Shown one piece after another: positions 49,593-63,051 of a DNA stretch of 64,000 nt. The position numbers and the translations under genes are program-made. Origin of the DNA: Imbroritus primus (GTDB lineage Bacteria; Pseudomonadota; Gammaproteobacteria; Burkholderiales; Burkholderiaceae); contig AKCV02000026.1 in assembly GCA_000272025.2 (NCBI GenBank), forward strand, positions 452,287 through 516,286, in the 5' to 3' direction. A model generated the notes under the pieces. The model ran no database searches. It was not told where the DNA came from and was given only the letters and a program-made list of their open reading frames with translations. Each line of letters starts with the position of its first letter. The stretch's first letter is position 1.

Positions 49593-50477
49593 TCAGGCCG
49601 GCAAGGCATGGCGGGCGCGCCACGCGCGCACAGCCTGTTCCAGAAACGCCGCGCGGTCCTGCGCGGCGATCTCCAGACCCAGATGACGCGCTGCCTTTTG
49701 CAGTGCTACCAGCGGCTCGCGATGATCGATGGCGGTGGCGCCCGTCTGCTTGCTCAGCTTGTCGCCGTGTGCGTCGAGAATCAGCGGCACGTGCAGGTAA
49801 CGCGGCTGCGGCAGGCCCAGCAGATGCTGTAGATGGATCTGCCGTGGCGTTGAATCGAGCAGGTCCATGCCCCGCACGATGTCGGTGATGCCCTGCTCGC
49901 CGTCATCCACCACCACAGCCAGCTGATACGCCCACAAGCCGTCGGCCCGCTTCAGCACGAAATCACCCACATCGTCAGCCAGCGGCTGGCAGAAGCGGCC
50001 CTGCCAGCGATCGTCGAAGCAGACCGTGTCCTGTCCCGCCTCCGGCACGCGTACGCGCCAGGCGCGCACCGGCTTGCCGTGCAGCCCGTCGCGGCAGGTG
50101 CCGGGATAGCCGAGCGTCTGGTGGCGCTGGCGCACACGGGTCAGCGCTTCGGTGATGTCCTTGCGGCTACAGCCGCAGGGATACAGCATGCCGCGGTCGC
50201 GCAGCCGGTCGAGGGCCGCGCTGTACTGCGCCGAGCGCGTGCTTTGCCACAGCGGTGGTGCATCGGGCAGCAGACCAAAGCCAGCGAGTGTGGCGAGGAT
50301 GTCCTCTGCGGCGCCCGGGATGCAGCGCGGGAGGTCGATGTCCTCGATGCGGACCAGCCAGGCGCCGTCGTGGGCGCGCGCATCCAGCCAGCTGGCGAGG
50401 GCCGCCACCAGTGAGCCGAGATGCAGCGGGCCGGTGGGCGAGGGAGCAAAGCGGCCCCGGTAGCGAACGCCTGTCAT
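49593..50477 (-). CDS. gluQ: Glutamyl-Q tRNA(Asp) synthetase
   Basis: This GluRS paralogue without an anticodon-binding domain glutamylates queuosine 34 of tRNA-Asp. The 294-residue length is right. The HIGH box is in [15 protein letters not shown], the KMSKS-like motif is DKLSKQTGA, and a zinc site is formed by YPCGCSRKD with a downstream YPGTC. It starts one base after the stop of the upstream LysR gene, so translation may be coupled. It is convergent with rhlE; hairpin arms TGCCGGTC (49571) and GGCCGGCA (49596) lie at its end. Confidence 0.94.
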   Translation of the reverse strand: MTGVRYRGRFAPSPTGPLHLGSLVAALASWLDARAHDGAWLVRIEDIDLPRCIPGAAEDILATLAGFGLLPDAPPLWQSTRSAQYSAALDRLRDRGMLYPCGCSRKDITEALTRVRQRHQTLGYPGTCRDGLHGKPVRAWRVRVPEAGQDTVCFDDRWQGRFCQPLADDVGDFVLKRADGLWAYQLAVVVDDGEQGITDIVRGMDLLDSTPRQIHLQHLLGLPQPRYLHVPLILDAHGDKLSKQTGATAIDHREPLVALQKAARHLGLEIAAQDRAAFLEQAVRAWRARHALPA

Positions 50478-50478
50478 G

Positions 50479-51393
50479 TCACACCGGCGGCTGGACGAGC
50501 AGGGCCTCCGCGAGGCGCGTGTCCTCGAGTTTTTTTACCCACCATTGCAATGCCTTGCCACGGTTGGCCGTCCGCCATGCCACCTGGAAGGTTCCGGGGG
50601 CACGAACTTCCAGCGTTTCCTTGGGCACCAGCGCACCGGACTCGATGTACGGTTGCGCCAGCGGCGCCGGCAGCCAGCCGCAGCCAAGTCCGCGTACCTG
50701 TGCATCCACCTTGTCGCGCATCGTCGGCACCACCAGTACATCCTGCCCGGCCATGATGCCGTGCGTGCGCGCCGGCAGGTTGCGCGACGTGTCGCCGACG
50801 GCCACGCTGCGATGCTGGGCGATGGTCGGGCCGGAAAGCGGGCCGGGCACGGTAGCCAGCGGATGCTGCGCAGCCACCACGAATACGAACGGCAATTGGC
50901 CCAGCGGGCGCGTCTGGTAGCCCTGGCTGCTGGGGACGTCGTAGGCGCCGCCGATCAGCAGGTCGGCGCGGTTGGAGACCAGCGCATCCCAGGTGCCGCC
51001 GAGTACTTCCTTGGCAAAGCGCAGCCGCGTCGCCTGGTTGTCCGCATAGAAATCCTGGATCACCGGCAGCAGCGCGCGGAAGTGGATGAGGTCGTCGACC
51101 ACGATGGTCAGCGTCGATTCCCAGCCGGTCGCCAGCCGTTTCACACGCCGTTCCAGTTCGTCGGCCGCGTGCAGCAGGTGACGACCCTCGTCGAGCAGGG
51201 CACGGCCTGCCGGCGTCAGTTCAGCGCGGTGGCGGCGGCGGTCGAACAGCAGCACGTCGAGATCTTCTTCGAGCTTGCGGACCACGTAGGTGAGGGCGGA
51301 CGGTACCTTGCCCATTTCATGGGCCGCAGCGGCAAAGCTGCCCTTGCGTTCGATGGCGTCCAGCACTTCCAGGGATTCGAGGGAGAGCGGCAT
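50479..51393 (-). CDS. LysR-family regulator paired with pirin
   Basis: This is a 304-residue LysR regulator. The winged helix is near residues 4-63 ([41 protein letters not shown] in outline) and the effector domain follows. The [14 protein letters not shown] recognition helix is typical of the LysR group found beside pirin/YhaK genes in Burkholderiales. It is divergent from the pirin gene with a 152-bp spacer, which should hold its operator, and it is directly upstream of gluQ. Confidence 0.9.
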   Translation of the reverse strand: MPLSLESLEVLDAIERKGSFAAAAHEMGKVPSALTYVVRKLEEDLDVLLFDRRRHRAELTPAGRALLDEGRHLLHAADELERRVKRLATGWESTLTIVVDDLIHFRALLPVIQDFYADNQATRLRFAKEVLGGTWDALVSNRADLLIGGAYDVPSSQGYQTRPLGQLPFVFVVAAQHPLATVPGPLSGPTIAQHRSVAVGDTSRNLPARTHGIMAGQDVLVVPTMRDKVDAQVRGLGCGWLPAPLAQPYIESGALVPKETLEVRAPGTFQVAWRTANRGKALQWWVKKLEDTRLAEALLVQPPV

Positions 51394-51545
51394 ATTCAGA
51401 TTTACTGAAGAATTGCATCAAATGGCATGCGCTTCACTATAGCGCACACCACCTATCATGCAAAGCATGCGATGCCGGAAGCCGTTCCATCGTCCGATCA
51501 CGTGGAGCCTGGCCCGCCGGACAGCCATTCAGGAGGATCATCAAA

Positions 51546-52241
<696 letters not shown>

Positions 52242-52250
52242 TCGCGGGTG

Positions 52251-52282
52251 CGCGCTGACGGCGGCAGCCCACCGTCAGCGCG
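52251..52282. terminator. Hairpin between convergent pirin and trhO genes
   Basis: CGCGCTGACGG (52251-52261) and CCGTCAGCGCG (52272-52282) form a perfect 11-bp stem with a 10-nt loop, 10 nt past the pirin stop. No clear U-run follows; its location between convergent genes supports termination. Confidence 0.6.
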
Positions 52283-52308
52283 GGACCGGTGATGTGTCGG
52301 CCGGTCTG

Positions 52309-53169
52309 TCAGGCAGCGCGCGTGTCGCCGTGCTTGCCTTGGCGCCCCGCGCAATGCGGGCATTTCACGCCGGGCTGGTAGTCCGGCGATTTCTGTTCCA
52401 GCGGCGTGACTACCGCGCGGCAGGCAAAGCACTGCTTGGGTCCTGCCGGCAGCAGTTGTGGATTGAGGGCGGTGCGGTAGTCGAAGACGAAGCAGTCGCC
52501 CTTGTAGTGTTCGCCGCCCACTTCCTCGAAGTATTTCAGAATGCCGCCCTCGAGCTGGTACACATGCTCGATGCCGGCCTCCTGCATGTGGATTGCTGCC
52601 TTCTCGCAGCGGATCCCGCCCGTGCAGAACGACACCACGGTCTTGCCTGCGAATTCGTCGCGGTGCGTCGCCACTTGTTCCGGAAACTCCGTGAACTTGG
52701 CAATGCGGTAATCGCGCGCCTGTTCGAACGTCCCCACATCCACCTCGAAGGCATTGCGCGTGTCCAGCAAGACCACCTCGCGGCCGGCGTCGTCGTGGCC
52801 CTGGTCGAGCCAGCGCTTGAGCGTCACCGGCGCCACGGACGGCGCGCGGCCTTCCTCCGGGCGGATCAGCGGCATGCGCATGGTGATGATCTCCTTCTTC
52901 AGCCGCACCAGCATGCGCTTGAAAGGCTGTGAATCGGAGGGACTCTCCTTCGGCTCGATATCTGCAAAGCGCGCATCTTGCCTCAGCCATGCCATGAAAC
53001 CGTCGATTGCCTCGCGCGGTCCTGCCAGGAACATGTTGATGCCCTCGGGCGCAAGCAGGATGGTGCCCTTGAGCGCGTGGAGTTCGCACTGCGCAAGCAT
53101 GCGTGGGCGTAGCTCGGCAGTGTCGTCGAGCGTGATGAATTTGTAGGCGGAAATGTTGATGATCTGCAT
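52309..53169 (-). CDS. trhO: tRNA uridine(34) hydroxylase TrhO (rhodanese domain)
   Basis: TrhO (YceA) makes 5-hydroxyuridine at U34 of some tRNAs, independent of prephenate. The 286-residue protein has an N-terminal acylphosphatase-like part ([17 protein letters not shown]) and a rhodanese domain with the active cysteine in [14 protein letters not shown]-terminal Cys cluster (CFACRAV and CPHCAGRQ) may bind zinc. ATG 53169 ([11 protein letters not shown]) is the family-like start. It lies between pirin (convergent) and cbbR (same strand, 133 nt upstream). Confidence 0.93.
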   Translation of the reverse strand: MQIINISAYKFITLDDTAELRPRMLAQCELHALKGTILLAPEGINMFLAGPREAIDGFMAWLRQDARFADIEPKESPSDSQPFKRMLVRLKKEIITMRMPLIRPEEGRAPSVAPVTLKRWLDQGHDDAGREVVLLDTRNAFEVDVGTFEQARDYRIAKFTEFPEQVATHRDEFAGKTVVSFCTGGIRCEKAAIHMQEAGIEHVYQLEGGILKYFEEVGGEHYKGDCFVFDYRTALNPQLLPAGPKQCFACRAVVTPLEQKSPDYQPGVKCPHCAGRQGKHGDTRAA

Positions 53170-53302
53170 GGCGATCTGCAAGAACGGGCGGCCGTGCGCG
53201 GTGTGCGCGCAAGCGCGGATGAGCGATTGAGGCCGATAAAGGCAAGCCCGGATTATACCGGCTCGGCACGCCTTCAGCCCTGCCCGGCGATGGAGGCGGG
53301 TG

Positions 53303-54283
53303 TCAGGCTGGTGGCGGCGTGGCGGTACGTGCCTGCGGCGGCGCGTGGTGCCGCATCAAGCCCAGATAGCGCTCCTGCAGGTAAGGGGCGGCATGCTCGA
53401 GCACGAAGCTGCGGCACACCTCGCTGGCCGGCGACAGCCGCTTGCTGCGCATGTGCACGATATGCCAGACACGGTCGATGGGCGTGCCCGCCACATCGAG
53501 GATGGCGATCTCCCGGGTGCGCAACTCGAGTGACAGAGTGTGCAGTGACAACAGGCTGATGCCCATGCCCGCCATGACAGCCTGCTTGATGGTTTCGTTA
53601 CTGCCCAGGGTGACCGCTTTGGCCGGCGTAAACAGGTGATTGCGGAACATCTGCTCGGCCACCGTACGCGTGCCGGAACCTGGTTCGCGCAGCAGGAAAG
53701 TCTCGTGGCGCAGTTCTTGCAAATCGAAGCGTTCGGCAGCCTGCAGCGGGTGCGAGATGGCCGCGACCAGCACATGCGGATGGGTGGCGATCGGCTCGGA
53801 AATGGCATCGAGTTCCACCGGCGGGCGGCCCATCACCGCGAGATCGATGACGTTGTCCTGCAGCATGCGCAGCAGTTTCTCGCGGTTGCCCTCGGCGATA
53901 TGCACGTCCACGCCGGGATAGCGCTTGGTGTATTCCGCCAGCAGGCGCGGGACGAAGTACTTGGCCGTGCTGATCATGCCGATGGTGATCGAACCGCGGT
54001 CGATGCCTTTCAAGCCCTGCAGGCCGTCTTCCGCGTCCTTCACCTCGCCGAGGATGCGCGAGGCGTGGTGCAGCAGGCGGTCGCCGGTTTCGGTCAGGGC
54101 GAGCGTGCGGCCCACGCGCTCGAACAGCGGTAGCCCGACCACGCCCTCGAGCTGCTTGATCTGCATCGATACCGCGGGCTGGGTCAGGTGCAGTTCCTCC
54201 GCCGTGCGAACAAAGCTGGCGTGGCGCGCGGCGGTGACGAAGATCTGCAGCTGGCGCAGGGTCAGAGAACGGAGCAGCGACAT
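53303..54283 (-). CDS. cbbR: Calvin-cycle LysR regulator CbbR
   Basis: CbbR activates the cbb operon; in Cupriavidus necator its activity responds to phosphoenolpyruvate. The 326-residue protein has a standard LysR winged helix ([40 protein letters not shown] in outline) and a CbbR-like effector domain ([32 protein letters not shown]). ATG 54283 gives [11 protein letters not shown]; the reading from 54340 would overlap the promoter region. It is divergent from cbbL across 140 bp. Confidence 0.95.
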   Translation of the reverse strand: MSLLRSLTLRQLQIFVTAARHASFVRTAEELHLTQPAVSMQIKQLEGVVGLPLFERVGRTLALTETGDRLLHHASRILGEVKDAEDGLQGLKGIDRGSITIGMISTAKYFVPRLLAEYTKRYPGVDVHIAEGNREKLLRMLQDNVIDLAVMGRPPVELDAISEPIATHPHVLVAAISHPLQAAERFDLQELRHETFLLREPGSGTRTVAEQMFRNHLFTPAKAVTLGSNETIKQAVMAGMGISLLSLHTLSLELRTREIAILDVAGTPIDRVWHIVHMRSKRLSPASEVCRSFVLEHAAPYLQERYLGLMRHHAPPQARTATPPPA

Positions 54284-55887
<1,604 letters not shown>

Positions 55888-55947
55888 CCGGCCGACTGAA
55901 CCGTCGCCTGAATCGACTACCCGCAACCTACCGAACGCGAGGACACC

Positions 55948-56367
55948 ATGCGCATCACACAAGGCACTTTTTCTTTCCTGCCCGAGCTGACCGACGAGCA
56001 GATCACCAAGCAGCTGAACTACTGCCTCGACAAGGGCTGGGCCGTCGGCATCGAATACACCGACGATCCGCACCCGCGCAATACCTACTGGGAGATGTTC
56101 GGCCTGCCGATGTTCGACCTGCGCGATGCCGCCGGCATCCTGCAGGAGATCAACAACTGCCGCAAGACGTTTCCCAACCACTACATCCGCGTGACGGCGT
56201 TCGACAACACCCATACCGTCGAGTCGGTGGTGACGTCCTTCATCGTCAACCGGCCGGCCGATGAACCCGGCTTCCGCCTGGTCCGCCAGGAGGAGCCGGG
56301 GCGCACCATCCGCTACTCGATCGAAAGCTACGCCACGCAGGCGAAGCGGGGGGGCAGCCGCTACTGA
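55948..56367 (+). CDS. cbbS: Ribulose-bisphosphate carboxylase small subunit, red-type
   Basis: This is the small subunit of the L8S8 Rubisco. The 139-residue protein has the red-type features: short N-terminus ([19 protein letters not shown]), the [11 protein letters not shown] core, and a C-terminal extension (about 108-139: [21 protein letters not shown]) that forms the beta-hairpin lining the central pore. GCGAGGACACC precedes ATG 55948. A run of seven G residues lies near its 3' end (56348-56354). Confidence 0.97.
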   Translation: MRITQGTFSFLPELTDEQITKQLNYCLDKGWAVGIEYTDDPHPRNTYWEMFGLPMFDLRDAAGILQEINNCRKTFPNHYIRVTAFDNTHTVESVVTSFIVNRPADEPGFRLVRQEEPGRTIRYSIESYATQAKRGGSRY

Positions 56368-56385
56368 GCGTCGCGCCTGTCCCGC

Positions 56386-56418
56386 GCGCGGCCCGGGCAG
56401 CAGTTGCCGGGGCCGCGC
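56386..56418 (+). terminator. Strong hairpin between cbbS and cbbX (attenuator)
   Basis: GCGCGGCCCGGGCA (56386-56399) pairs with TGCCGGGGCCGCGC (56405-56418) over 14 bp with one internal mismatch and a 5-nt loop. No U-run follows. It lies 19 nt after the cbbS stop and 27 nt before cbbX. Premature termination just after cbbS is known in the C. necator cbb operon, and this element is in the matching place. Confidence 0.7.
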
Positions 56419-56444
56419 CCATGCCTTGAACCTTGGAGAACGTC

Positions 56445-57356
56445 ATGTCCGCTCCTGAGACCCCTGAGCAGCTGCAACCGCCCGCCACGCTGGGCGAAGC
56501 GCTGGCAGCGTCCGGCATCCAGGAACTGCTGGCCCAGCTCGACCGCGAACTGATCGGCCTCGCGCCCGTGAAATCGCGCATCCGCGACATTGCTGCGTTA
56601 CTGCTCGTGGACCGCCTGCGCAGCGCGCGCGGCCTGAGTGCCGGCGCCCCGAGCCTGCACATGTGCTTCACCGGCAATCCCGGCACCGGCAAGACCACCG
56701 TCGCCATGCGCATGGCCGAGATCCTGCACCGCCTCGGCTATGTGCGGCGCGGGCATCTGGTCGCCGTGACGCGCGACGACCTGGTTGGCCAGTACATCGG
56801 CCACACCGCACCCAAGACCAAGGAAATCCTCAAGAAAGCGATGGGCGGCGTGCTGTTCATCGACGAGGCTTACTACCTGTACCGCCCCGAGAACGAGCGC
56901 GACTACGGGCAGGAAGCCATCGAGATCCTGCTGCAGGTGATGGAAAACAACCGCGAGGATCTGGTCGTGATTCTGGCTGGCTACAAGGACCGCATGGATC
57001 GCTTCTTCGAATCGAATCCAGGCATGTCGTCGCGCATTGCGCACCACATCGATTTTCCCGACTACCAGCTCGACGAACTGCGGCAGATTGGGGACCTCAT
57101 GCTCAACGACATGCAGTACCGCTTCGATGCCGAGAGCCGCGAAGTGTTTGCCGACTATCTCGGCCATCGCATGGCGCAGCCGCATTTCGCCAACGCGCGC
57201 AGCGTGCGCAATGCGCTCGACCGCGCACGCCTGCGCCACGCGTCGCGCCTGCTCAACGATCCGCAAGCCGTGGCCGACGATGCCGCACTGACTACCATCA
57301 CCGCCCCCGATCTGCTCGCGAGCCGCGTGTTCGCACAGGCGGGCGCCAAGGAGTAA
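56445..57356 (+). CDS. cbbX: Red-type Rubisco activase CbbX
   Basis: CbbX is an AAA+ ring ATPase that pulls on the Rubisco large-subunit C-terminus to release inhibitory sugar phosphates. The 303-residue protein has Walker [10 protein letters not shown] (77-85), pore loop YIGHTAP (117-123), Walker [11 protein letters not shown] (136-145) and a helical lid with the arginine-finger region [18 protein letters not shown] 56445 follows TTGGAGAACGTC. It is encoded directly after cbbLS, as in other red-type operons. Confidence 0.96.
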   Translation: MSAPETPEQLQPPATLGEALAASGIQELLAQLDRELIGLAPVKSRIRDIAALLLVDRLRSARGLSAGAPSLHMCFTGNPGTGKTTVAMRMAEILHRLGYVRRGHLVAVTRDDLVGQYIGHTAPKTKEILKKAMGGVLFIDEAYYLYRPENERDYGQEAIEILLQVMENNREDLVVILAGYKDRMDRFFESNPGMSSRIAHHIDFPDYQLDELRQIGDLMLNDMQYRFDAESREVFADYLGHRMAQPHFANARSVRNALDRARLRHASRLLNDPQAVADDAALTTITAPDLLASRVFAQAGAKE

Positions 57357-57358
57357 AC

Positions 57359-58120
57359 ATGCAAGCCCTGATCTTCGATGTCGATGGCACCCTGGCTGAT
57401 ACCGAATCCGCCCACCTGGACGCCTTCAATGCTGCCTTCGCCGAGGTGGGGCTCGACTGGCATTGGGATCCGGTCCTGTATACCAAGCTGCTGCGTGTGG
57501 CTGGCGGCAAGGAGCGGCTAATGCATTACTGGCATATGGTCGATCCGGAAGAAGCGCGCGGCAGCAGCGTGCCGGCGACCATCGACGCCGTGCATGCCAT
57601 CAAGACCCGTCACTATGCGGAACGGGTACGCGGCGGTGGGCTGCCGCTGCGGCCCGGCATCCGCCGGCTCATCGACGAAGCCAATGCGGCGGGCGTGCCG
57701 CTGGCCATCGCCACCACCACCACGCCCGCCAATCTCGATGCGCTGCTCGAAGCGCCGCTCGGCAGCGACTGGCGCAAGCGCTTCGCCGCCATCTGCGACG
57801 CCGGCACCACGCCGGTGAAGAAGCCGGCGCCCGATGTCTATCTCGCCGCCATCGCGCAACTCGGCGTAGAGGCAGAGTCGTGCCTGGCCATCGAGGATTC
57901 CGACAACGGCCTGCAGGCCGCGACGGCCGCCGGCGTGCCGGCCGTGATCACGCCGACGGCCTTCACCTCGCACCAGCATTTCGAGGAGGCGCTCGTCGTA
58001 CTGCCGAGTCTCGGCGATCCCGACGAGCCCATCCAGCTGCTGCCAGGTGCCCGGCATCCGTGGGTCGATCTGGAGGCGCTACGGCGTTGGCACCACGGCA
58101 CACTGTTCGAGGCCGCATGA
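57359..58120 (+). CDS. cbbY: CbbY sugar-phosphate phosphatase (HAD family)
   Basis: This is a 253-residue HAD hydrolase. The first motif is [12 protein letters not shown] (6-17), the second is in [10 protein letters not shown], the lysine is in [10 protein letters not shown] and the last acidic motif is [11 protein letters not shown]. Red-type CbbY dephosphorylates xylulose-1,5-bisphosphate, a Rubisco misfire product and inhibitor. CbbX and CbbY thus act together to keep Rubisco active. ATG 57359 is 2 nt after the cbbX stop, with AAGGAG inside the end of cbbX. Confidence 0.95.
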   Translation: MQALIFDVDGTLADTESAHLDAFNAAFAEVGLDWHWDPVLYTKLLRVAGGKERLMHYWHMVDPEEARGSSVPATIDAVHAIKTRHYAERVRGGGLPLRPGIRRLIDEANAAGVPLAIATTTTPANLDALLEAPLGSDWRKRFAAICDAGTTPVKKPAPDVYLAAIAQLGVEAESCLAIEDSDNGLQAATAAGVPAVITPTAFTSHQHFEEALVVLPSLGDPDEPIQLLPGARHPWVDLEALRRWHHGTLFEAA

Positions 58121-58121
58121 G

Positions 58122-58985
58122 ATGAATCGGCACGTCTGGAATCAAGCTGCAGCGCCGGAGGGCGCACATGGTACGACGCCGGGGTCGGGCGTCGATGTCC
58201 GCATTGCGCCTTCCATCCTGTCTGCCGACTTCGCGCGTCTGGGCGAAGAGGTGCGCGCCATCGAGGCGGCCGGTGCGGCGCTGGTGCACTTCGATGTCAT
58301 GGACAACCATTACGTGCCCAACCTCACCATCGGCCCGCTGGTGTGCGAGGCCATCCGGCCGCATGTGTCGATTCCCATCGACGTGCACCTGATGGTGGAA
58401 CCCGTCGACGCGCTGATTCCCATGTTTGCCAAGGCCGGCGCCGACATCATCACCTTCCATCCGGAAGCCAGCCGTCATGTCGACCGCACGCTGGCACTGA
58501 TCCGCGAGCATGGCTGCAAGGCAGGCCTGGTGCTCAATCCCGCCACGCCGACCCACTGGCTCGACCACACGCTCGACAAGCTCGACATGGTGCTGCTGAT
58601 GAGCGTGAACCCGGGTTTCGGGGGCCAGCGATTCATTCCAGGCACGCTTGCCAAGCTGCGCGACGTGCGCGAGCGCATCGACGTGCACCGCGCCACCGGC
58701 GGCCAGCCGGTGTGGCTCGAGGTGGACGGCGGGGTCAAGACCGACAACATTGCCGCGATTGCACACGCGGGCGCCGATACCTTCGTCGCGGGCAGCGCGG
58801 TATTTGGCGCGCCGGACGCGCCCGAGGCTGGCGGCGGCTACCACGGTGTCATGCAGCGCCTGCGCGACCAGGCCGCGGCGGGCATGCGGCACGACAGGCC
58901 ACAGATACCGGAAGACGATTTCAAGCCTACATACGATAAGACCACGGGAGACGCATCATGCCATTCCACCAGCGCAAGACCCTGA
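58122..58985 (+). CDS. cbbE: Ribulose-phosphate 3-epimerase, cbb type
   Basis: This enzyme interconverts ribulose-5-phosphate and xylulose-5-phosphate. The catalytic barrel is clear: [50 protein letters not shown] and [10 protein letters not shown]. At 287 residues it is longer than the usual 220-240, with about 25 extra N-terminal residues and a C-terminal tail of about 35 ([19 protein letters not shown] and on). The tail overlaps the cbbF start by 28 nt. ATG 58122 is 1 nt after the cbbY stop. Confidence 0.94.
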   Translation: MNRHVWNQAAAPEGAHGTTPGSGVDVRIAPSILSADFARLGEEVRAIEAAGAALVHFDVMDNHYVPNLTIGPLVCEAIRPHVSIPIDVHLMVEPVDALIPMFAKAGADIITFHPEASRHVDRTLALIREHGCKAGLVLNPATPTHWLDHTLDKLDMVLLMSVNPGFGGQRFIPGTLAKLRDVRERIDVHRATGGQPVWLEVDGGVKTDNIAAIAHAGADTFVAGSAVFGAPDAPEAGGGYHGVMQRLRDQAAAGMRHDRPQIPEDDFKPTYDKTTGDASCHSTSARP

Positions 58986-60046
58986 CGCAGTTCCTCATCG
59001 AGGAGCGCCGCCGCTTTCCCGACGCCCGCGGCGATTTCAACGCGCTCATCCTCGACGTGGCGACAGCCTGCAAGCAGATTGCGCGCGGCGTCGCTTTCGG
59101 TGCGCTGGGCGGTATGCACGGCAGCGCCGACGGCGCCATCAACGTGCAGGGCGAAACGCAGCAGAAGCTGGACGTGCTCAGCAACCAGGCCTTCATCCGC
59201 GTAAGCGAATGGGGCGGCAGCCTGGCCGGCATGGCGTCAGAGGAAATGGAACAGCCGTACCAGATCCCCGCGCCATATCCGCGCGGCAAGTACCTGCTGG
59301 TGTTCGATCCGCTGGATGGCTCGTCGAATATCGACGTCAATGTGTCGGTCGGTAGCATCTTTTCTATCCTGCGTGCACCCGAGGGTACGGGCGAGGGCGG
59401 GCGCGACGTCACTGACACCGATTTCCTGCAGGCCGGACGCGAGCAGGTCGCCGCCGGTTATGCACTCTACGGGCCGACCACCATGCTGGTGCTGACGGTC
59501 GGCAATGGCGTGCATGGCTTTACGCTCGATCCCAACCTGTACGACTTCATGCTCACGCATCCGGACATGCGCGTGCCGGAGGAAACGCAGGAATTCGCCA
59601 TCAACGCCTCCAACAGCCGCTTCTGGGAACCGCCGATCCGCCAGTATGTGTCGGAATGCCTGGCGGGCAAGTCGGGCTCACGAGGCAAGGATTTCAATAT
59701 GCGCTGGATCGCCTCGATGGTGGCCGAGGCACACCGCATCCTGATGCGTGGCGGGGTCTTCATGTATCCGCGTGACACCAAGGACCTCACCAAGCCAGGG
59801 CGCCTGCGTCTGCTGTACGAGGCCAATCCGATCGGCTTCATCATGGAGCAGGCCGGCGGCCGCGCCAGTACGGGGCGCGAGCCGATCCTCGATGTGCAGC
59901 CGACGTCTTTGCACCAGCGCATCGGCGTGGTATTCGGTTCGCGCAGCGAGGTCGAACGCATCGAGCGCTATCACCACGAGCTGCCGGGCGCGGAGTTGCC
60001 CAACCCGCTGTTCAACGAGCGCAGCCTGTTCCGCCTGTCCGCCTGA
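58958..60046 (+). CDS. cbbF: Class 1 fructose-1,6-bisphosphatase (cbb type)
   Basis: This enzyme hydrolyses fructose-1,6- and probably sedoheptulose-1,7-bisphosphate in the regenerative phase. The 362-residue protein has the metal-binding site [21 protein letters not shown], the [11 protein letters not shown] segment and the [15 protein letters not shown] motif. ATG 58958 has GGGAG upstream inside the cbbE tail. Ending [17 protein letters not shown] is typical of beta-proteobacterial CbbF. Confidence 0.96.
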   Translation: MPFHQRKTLTQFLIEERRRFPDARGDFNALILDVATACKQIARGVAFGALGGMHGSADGAINVQGETQQKLDVLSNQAFIRVSEWGGSLAGMASEEMEQPYQIPAPYPRGKYLLVFDPLDGSSNIDVNVSVGSIFSILRAPEGTGEGGRDVTDTDFLQAGREQVAAGYALYGPTTMLVLTVGNGVHGFTLDPNLYDFMLTHPDMRVPEETQEFAINASNSRFWEPPIRQYVSECLAGKSGSRGKDFNMRWIASMVAEAHRILMRGGVFMYPRDTKDLTKPGRLRLLYEANPIGFIMEQAGGRASTGREPILDVQPTSLHQRIGVVFGSRSEVERIERYHHELPGAELPNPLFNERSLFRLSA

Positions 60047-60056
60047 GGTCACCATC

Positions 60057-60935
60057 ATGTCCGAGCGTTATCCCATCATTGCCATTACCGGTTCGTCCGG
60101 CGCCGGCACTTCGTCCGTGACCCGGACGTTCCAGAACATCTTCCGCCGCGAAGGCGTGAAGGCTGCCCTCATCGAAGGCGACAGCTTCCACAAGTACGAC
60201 CGCGCCGAGATGAAGCAGCGTATGCAGGACGCCGAGCAGCAGGGCAACAAAAACTTCAGCCACTTCGGGCCCGATACCAATCTGTTTGGCGAGCTTGAGA
60301 ATCTGTTTCGCACCTACTCGGAGAGCGGCACCGGCCAGTTCCGGCACTACCTGCACAGCCCCGAGGAAGCGGCACCGTTCGGCCAGCCGCCCGGCACCTT
60401 CACACCGTGGGAATCGATTCCCGATGACACCGACCTGCTGTTCTACGAAGGACTGCACGGCGGCGTGGTGACCGACAAGGTGAACATCGCGCGCTATCCC
60501 AACCTGCTGATCGGCGTGGTGCCCGTGATCAATCTCGAATGGATCCAGAAGCTGTGGCGCGACAAGTCGCAGCGCGGCTATTCCACTGAGGCTGTCACCG
60601 ACACCATCCTGCGGCGCATGCCGGATTACGTGAACTACATCTGTCCGCAGTTTACGCACACGCATGTCAACTTCCAGCGCGTGCCGTGCGTGGATACCTC
60701 CAATCCATTCATCGCCCGCGAGATTCCCGCGCCGGACGAGAGCATGGTGGTGATCCGCTTTGCCAATCCCAAGGGCATCGACTTCCAGTACCTGCTGAGC
60801 ATGATCCACGATTCCTTCATGTCGCGCGCGAACACCATCGTTGTGCCGGGCGGCAAGATGGAGCTGGCCATGCAGCTGATTTTCACGCCATTCGTGCTGC
60901 GCATGATGGAACAGCGTAAGCGCGCCGGCCTGTAG
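60057..60935 (+). CDS. cbbP: Phosphoribulokinase, class I
   Basis: PRK makes ribulose-1,5-bisphosphate, the Rubisco substrate, from ribulose-5-phosphate and ATP. The 292-residue protein is the bacterial octameric, NADH-activated type. The P-loop is GSSGAGTSSVT (12-22), and EGDSFHKYDR, FYEGLHGGVV and the LIGVVPVINLEWIQK segment are conserved. ATG 60057 is 10 nt after the cbbF stop. Together with cbbL it marks the operon as a complete Calvin cycle. Confidence 0.97.
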   Translation: MSERYPIIAITGSSGAGTSSVTRTFQNIFRREGVKAALIEGDSFHKYDRAEMKQRMQDAEQQGNKNFSHFGPDTNLFGELENLFRTYSESGTGQFRHYLHSPEEAAPFGQPPGTFTPWESIPDDTDLLFYEGLHGGVVTDKVNIARYPNLLIGVVPVINLEWIQKLWRDKSQRGYSTEAVTDTILRRMPDYVNYICPQFTHTHVNFQRVPCVDTSNPFIAREIPAPDESMVVIRFANPKGIDFQYLLSMIHDSFMSRANTIVVPGGKMELAMQLIFTPFVLRMMEQRKRAGL

Positions 60936-61008
60936 TGTGGTCTGCGGTGTGGCCCTGGTGTGGCCAGTAATGCGGCCCGTCGTACCCGAGTTGCCTTGAG
61001 GATTTGAG

Positions 61009-63047
61009 ATGAATGCACCCGATCGCATGAAGCAGGACGTGCGCTGCGCCAACGCCCTGCGTTTCCTGGCTGTCGATGCCGTGGAGAAGGCCAAGTCCGG
61101 CCATCCCGGCGCGCCCATGGGCATGGCCGAGATGGCCGAGGTCCTGTGGCGTCGCCACCTGCGCCACAACCCCGCCAATCCGGGCTGGGTCGACCGTGAC
61201 CGTTTCGTGCTGTCGAATGGCCACGGCTCGATGTTGCTGTATGCGCTGCTGCACCTCACCGGCTATGCGCTGCCGCTGGCGCAGCTGCAGCAGTTCCGCC
61301 AGTTGCACGCGCTTACGCCCGGGCATCCGGAAGTCGATGTCACGCCCGGCGTCGAGACCACCACCGGGCCGCTCGGGCAGGGGCTGGCCAATGCCGTCGG
61401 CATGGCGCTGGCCGAGCAGCTGCTGGCCGCGAGCTACAACCGCGATGGCCACGCCGTGGTCGATCACTACACCTATGTGTTCCTCGGCGATGGCTGCCTG
61501 ATGGAAGGCATCAGCCACGAGGTGTGCTCACTTGCCGGCACGTTGGGGCTGGGCAAGCTGATCTGCCTGTACGACGACAACGGCATCTCCATCGACGGCG
61601 ATGTCGCTGGCTGGTTCGCCGACGATACGCCGGCACGCTTCCGCGCTTACGGCTGGCAGGTGATCGACAATATCGACGGCCACGATGCCACTGCCATCGA
61701 TCAGGCCATCGCAGATGCCAAGGCCGACACCGCGCGGCCCACGCTGATCTGCTGCAAGACTGTCATCGGCAAGGGCGCGCCCACCAAGGCTGGCGGGCAT
61801 GACGTGCACGGCGCGCCGCTGGGTGCCGATGAGATCGCCGCCATGCGCGACACGCTCGGCTGGACCGCCGCACCGTTCGAGGTGCCGCCCGATGTCGCGG
61901 GCGCCTGGGATGCGCGCACGCGCGGGCGGCAACTGGAAACCGAGTGGAACACGCGTTTCGCCCACTACCGCGCAACCTATCCCGACCTCGCGGCAGACCT
62001 GATGCGCCGCATGCAAGGGGAACTGCCCGAGTCGCTGGAAAGCGATGTTATGGCGCTGCTCGCCGATAACAGTCCACTGCGGCAGAAGATCGCCACGCGC
62101 AAGGCCTCGCAGCTGACGCTGGAGACGCTGGTCGGCGAACTGCCCGAACTGCTCGGTGGCTCGGCCGACCTGTCGGGCTCCAATCTCACTAACGTCAAGG
62201 CCTCGGTGTGGGTCAACCATGCCGAGAATGTCAACAAGGCGGGCAAGAAGGCCGGCAACTATGTCAGCTATGGCGTACGTGAGTTCGGCATGGCGGCGAT
62301 CATGAACGGTGTGGCGCTGCATGGCGGGTTCATTCCCTACGGCGGCACCTTCATGACCTTTTCCGATTACTCGCGCAATGCCATCCGCATGGCCGCGCTG
62401 ATGCGCAAGCGCGTCATCCATGTGCTGACGCACGATTCCATCGGCCTCGGCGAGGATGGTCCCACGCCCCAGCCGATCGAACATGCCGCGACGTTGCGGC
62501 TGATTCCGAACAACCGCGTATGGCGCCCTTGCGATGGTGTCGAGACCGCCGTGGCGTGGCTCGCCGCACTGCGGCACGACAGCGGGCCGACTTGCCTGCT
62601 GCTGTCGCGCCAGGGGCTCACGCCGTTCGCGCGCAGCGCCCAGCAGATCGTCGCGATCCGCCGGGGTGGCTACGTGCTGGCCGATACCCCCGCGATCCCC
62701 GAGGTCGTCCTGATTGCCACCGGTTCGGAAGTCGAGATCGCCGCTGCGGCCGCACGCGCCCTGGGTGAGGGCGGCGTCGCCGCCCGGGTGGTGTCGATGC
62801 CGTGCGTGGAAGTGTTCTACGAACAGGATGCCGCCTACCGCGACAGCGTGCTGCCGCCCGGCGTGCCGCGACTCAGCATCGAAGCCGGTGTTACCTGGTT
62901 CTGGCGGCCCGTGGTGGGCGAATCCGGCGTGGCGCTTGGTCTTGACCGCTTCGGCGAGTCCGCGCCGGCCGATGCGCTATACCGCCACTTCGGCCTGACG
63001 GCCGAGCATGTCGCGGCCGCTGCGCTGGGACTCGCGAGGGTACAGTC

Positions 63048-63051
<4 letters not shown>
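61009..63051 (+). CDS. cbbT: Transketolase, cbb type
   Basis: This TPP enzyme moves two-carbon units in the regenerative phase of the Calvin cycle. The 680-residue protein has the sugar-binding [12 protein letters not shown], the TPP motif [18 protein letters not shown], and the pyrimidine-domain segment [13 protein letters not shown] with [22 protein letters not shown] residues (here TPQPIEH). AGGATTTGAG precedes ATG 61009. A 73-nt spacer separates it from cbbP. Its stop overlaps the next ATG by 4 nt. Confidence 0.97.
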
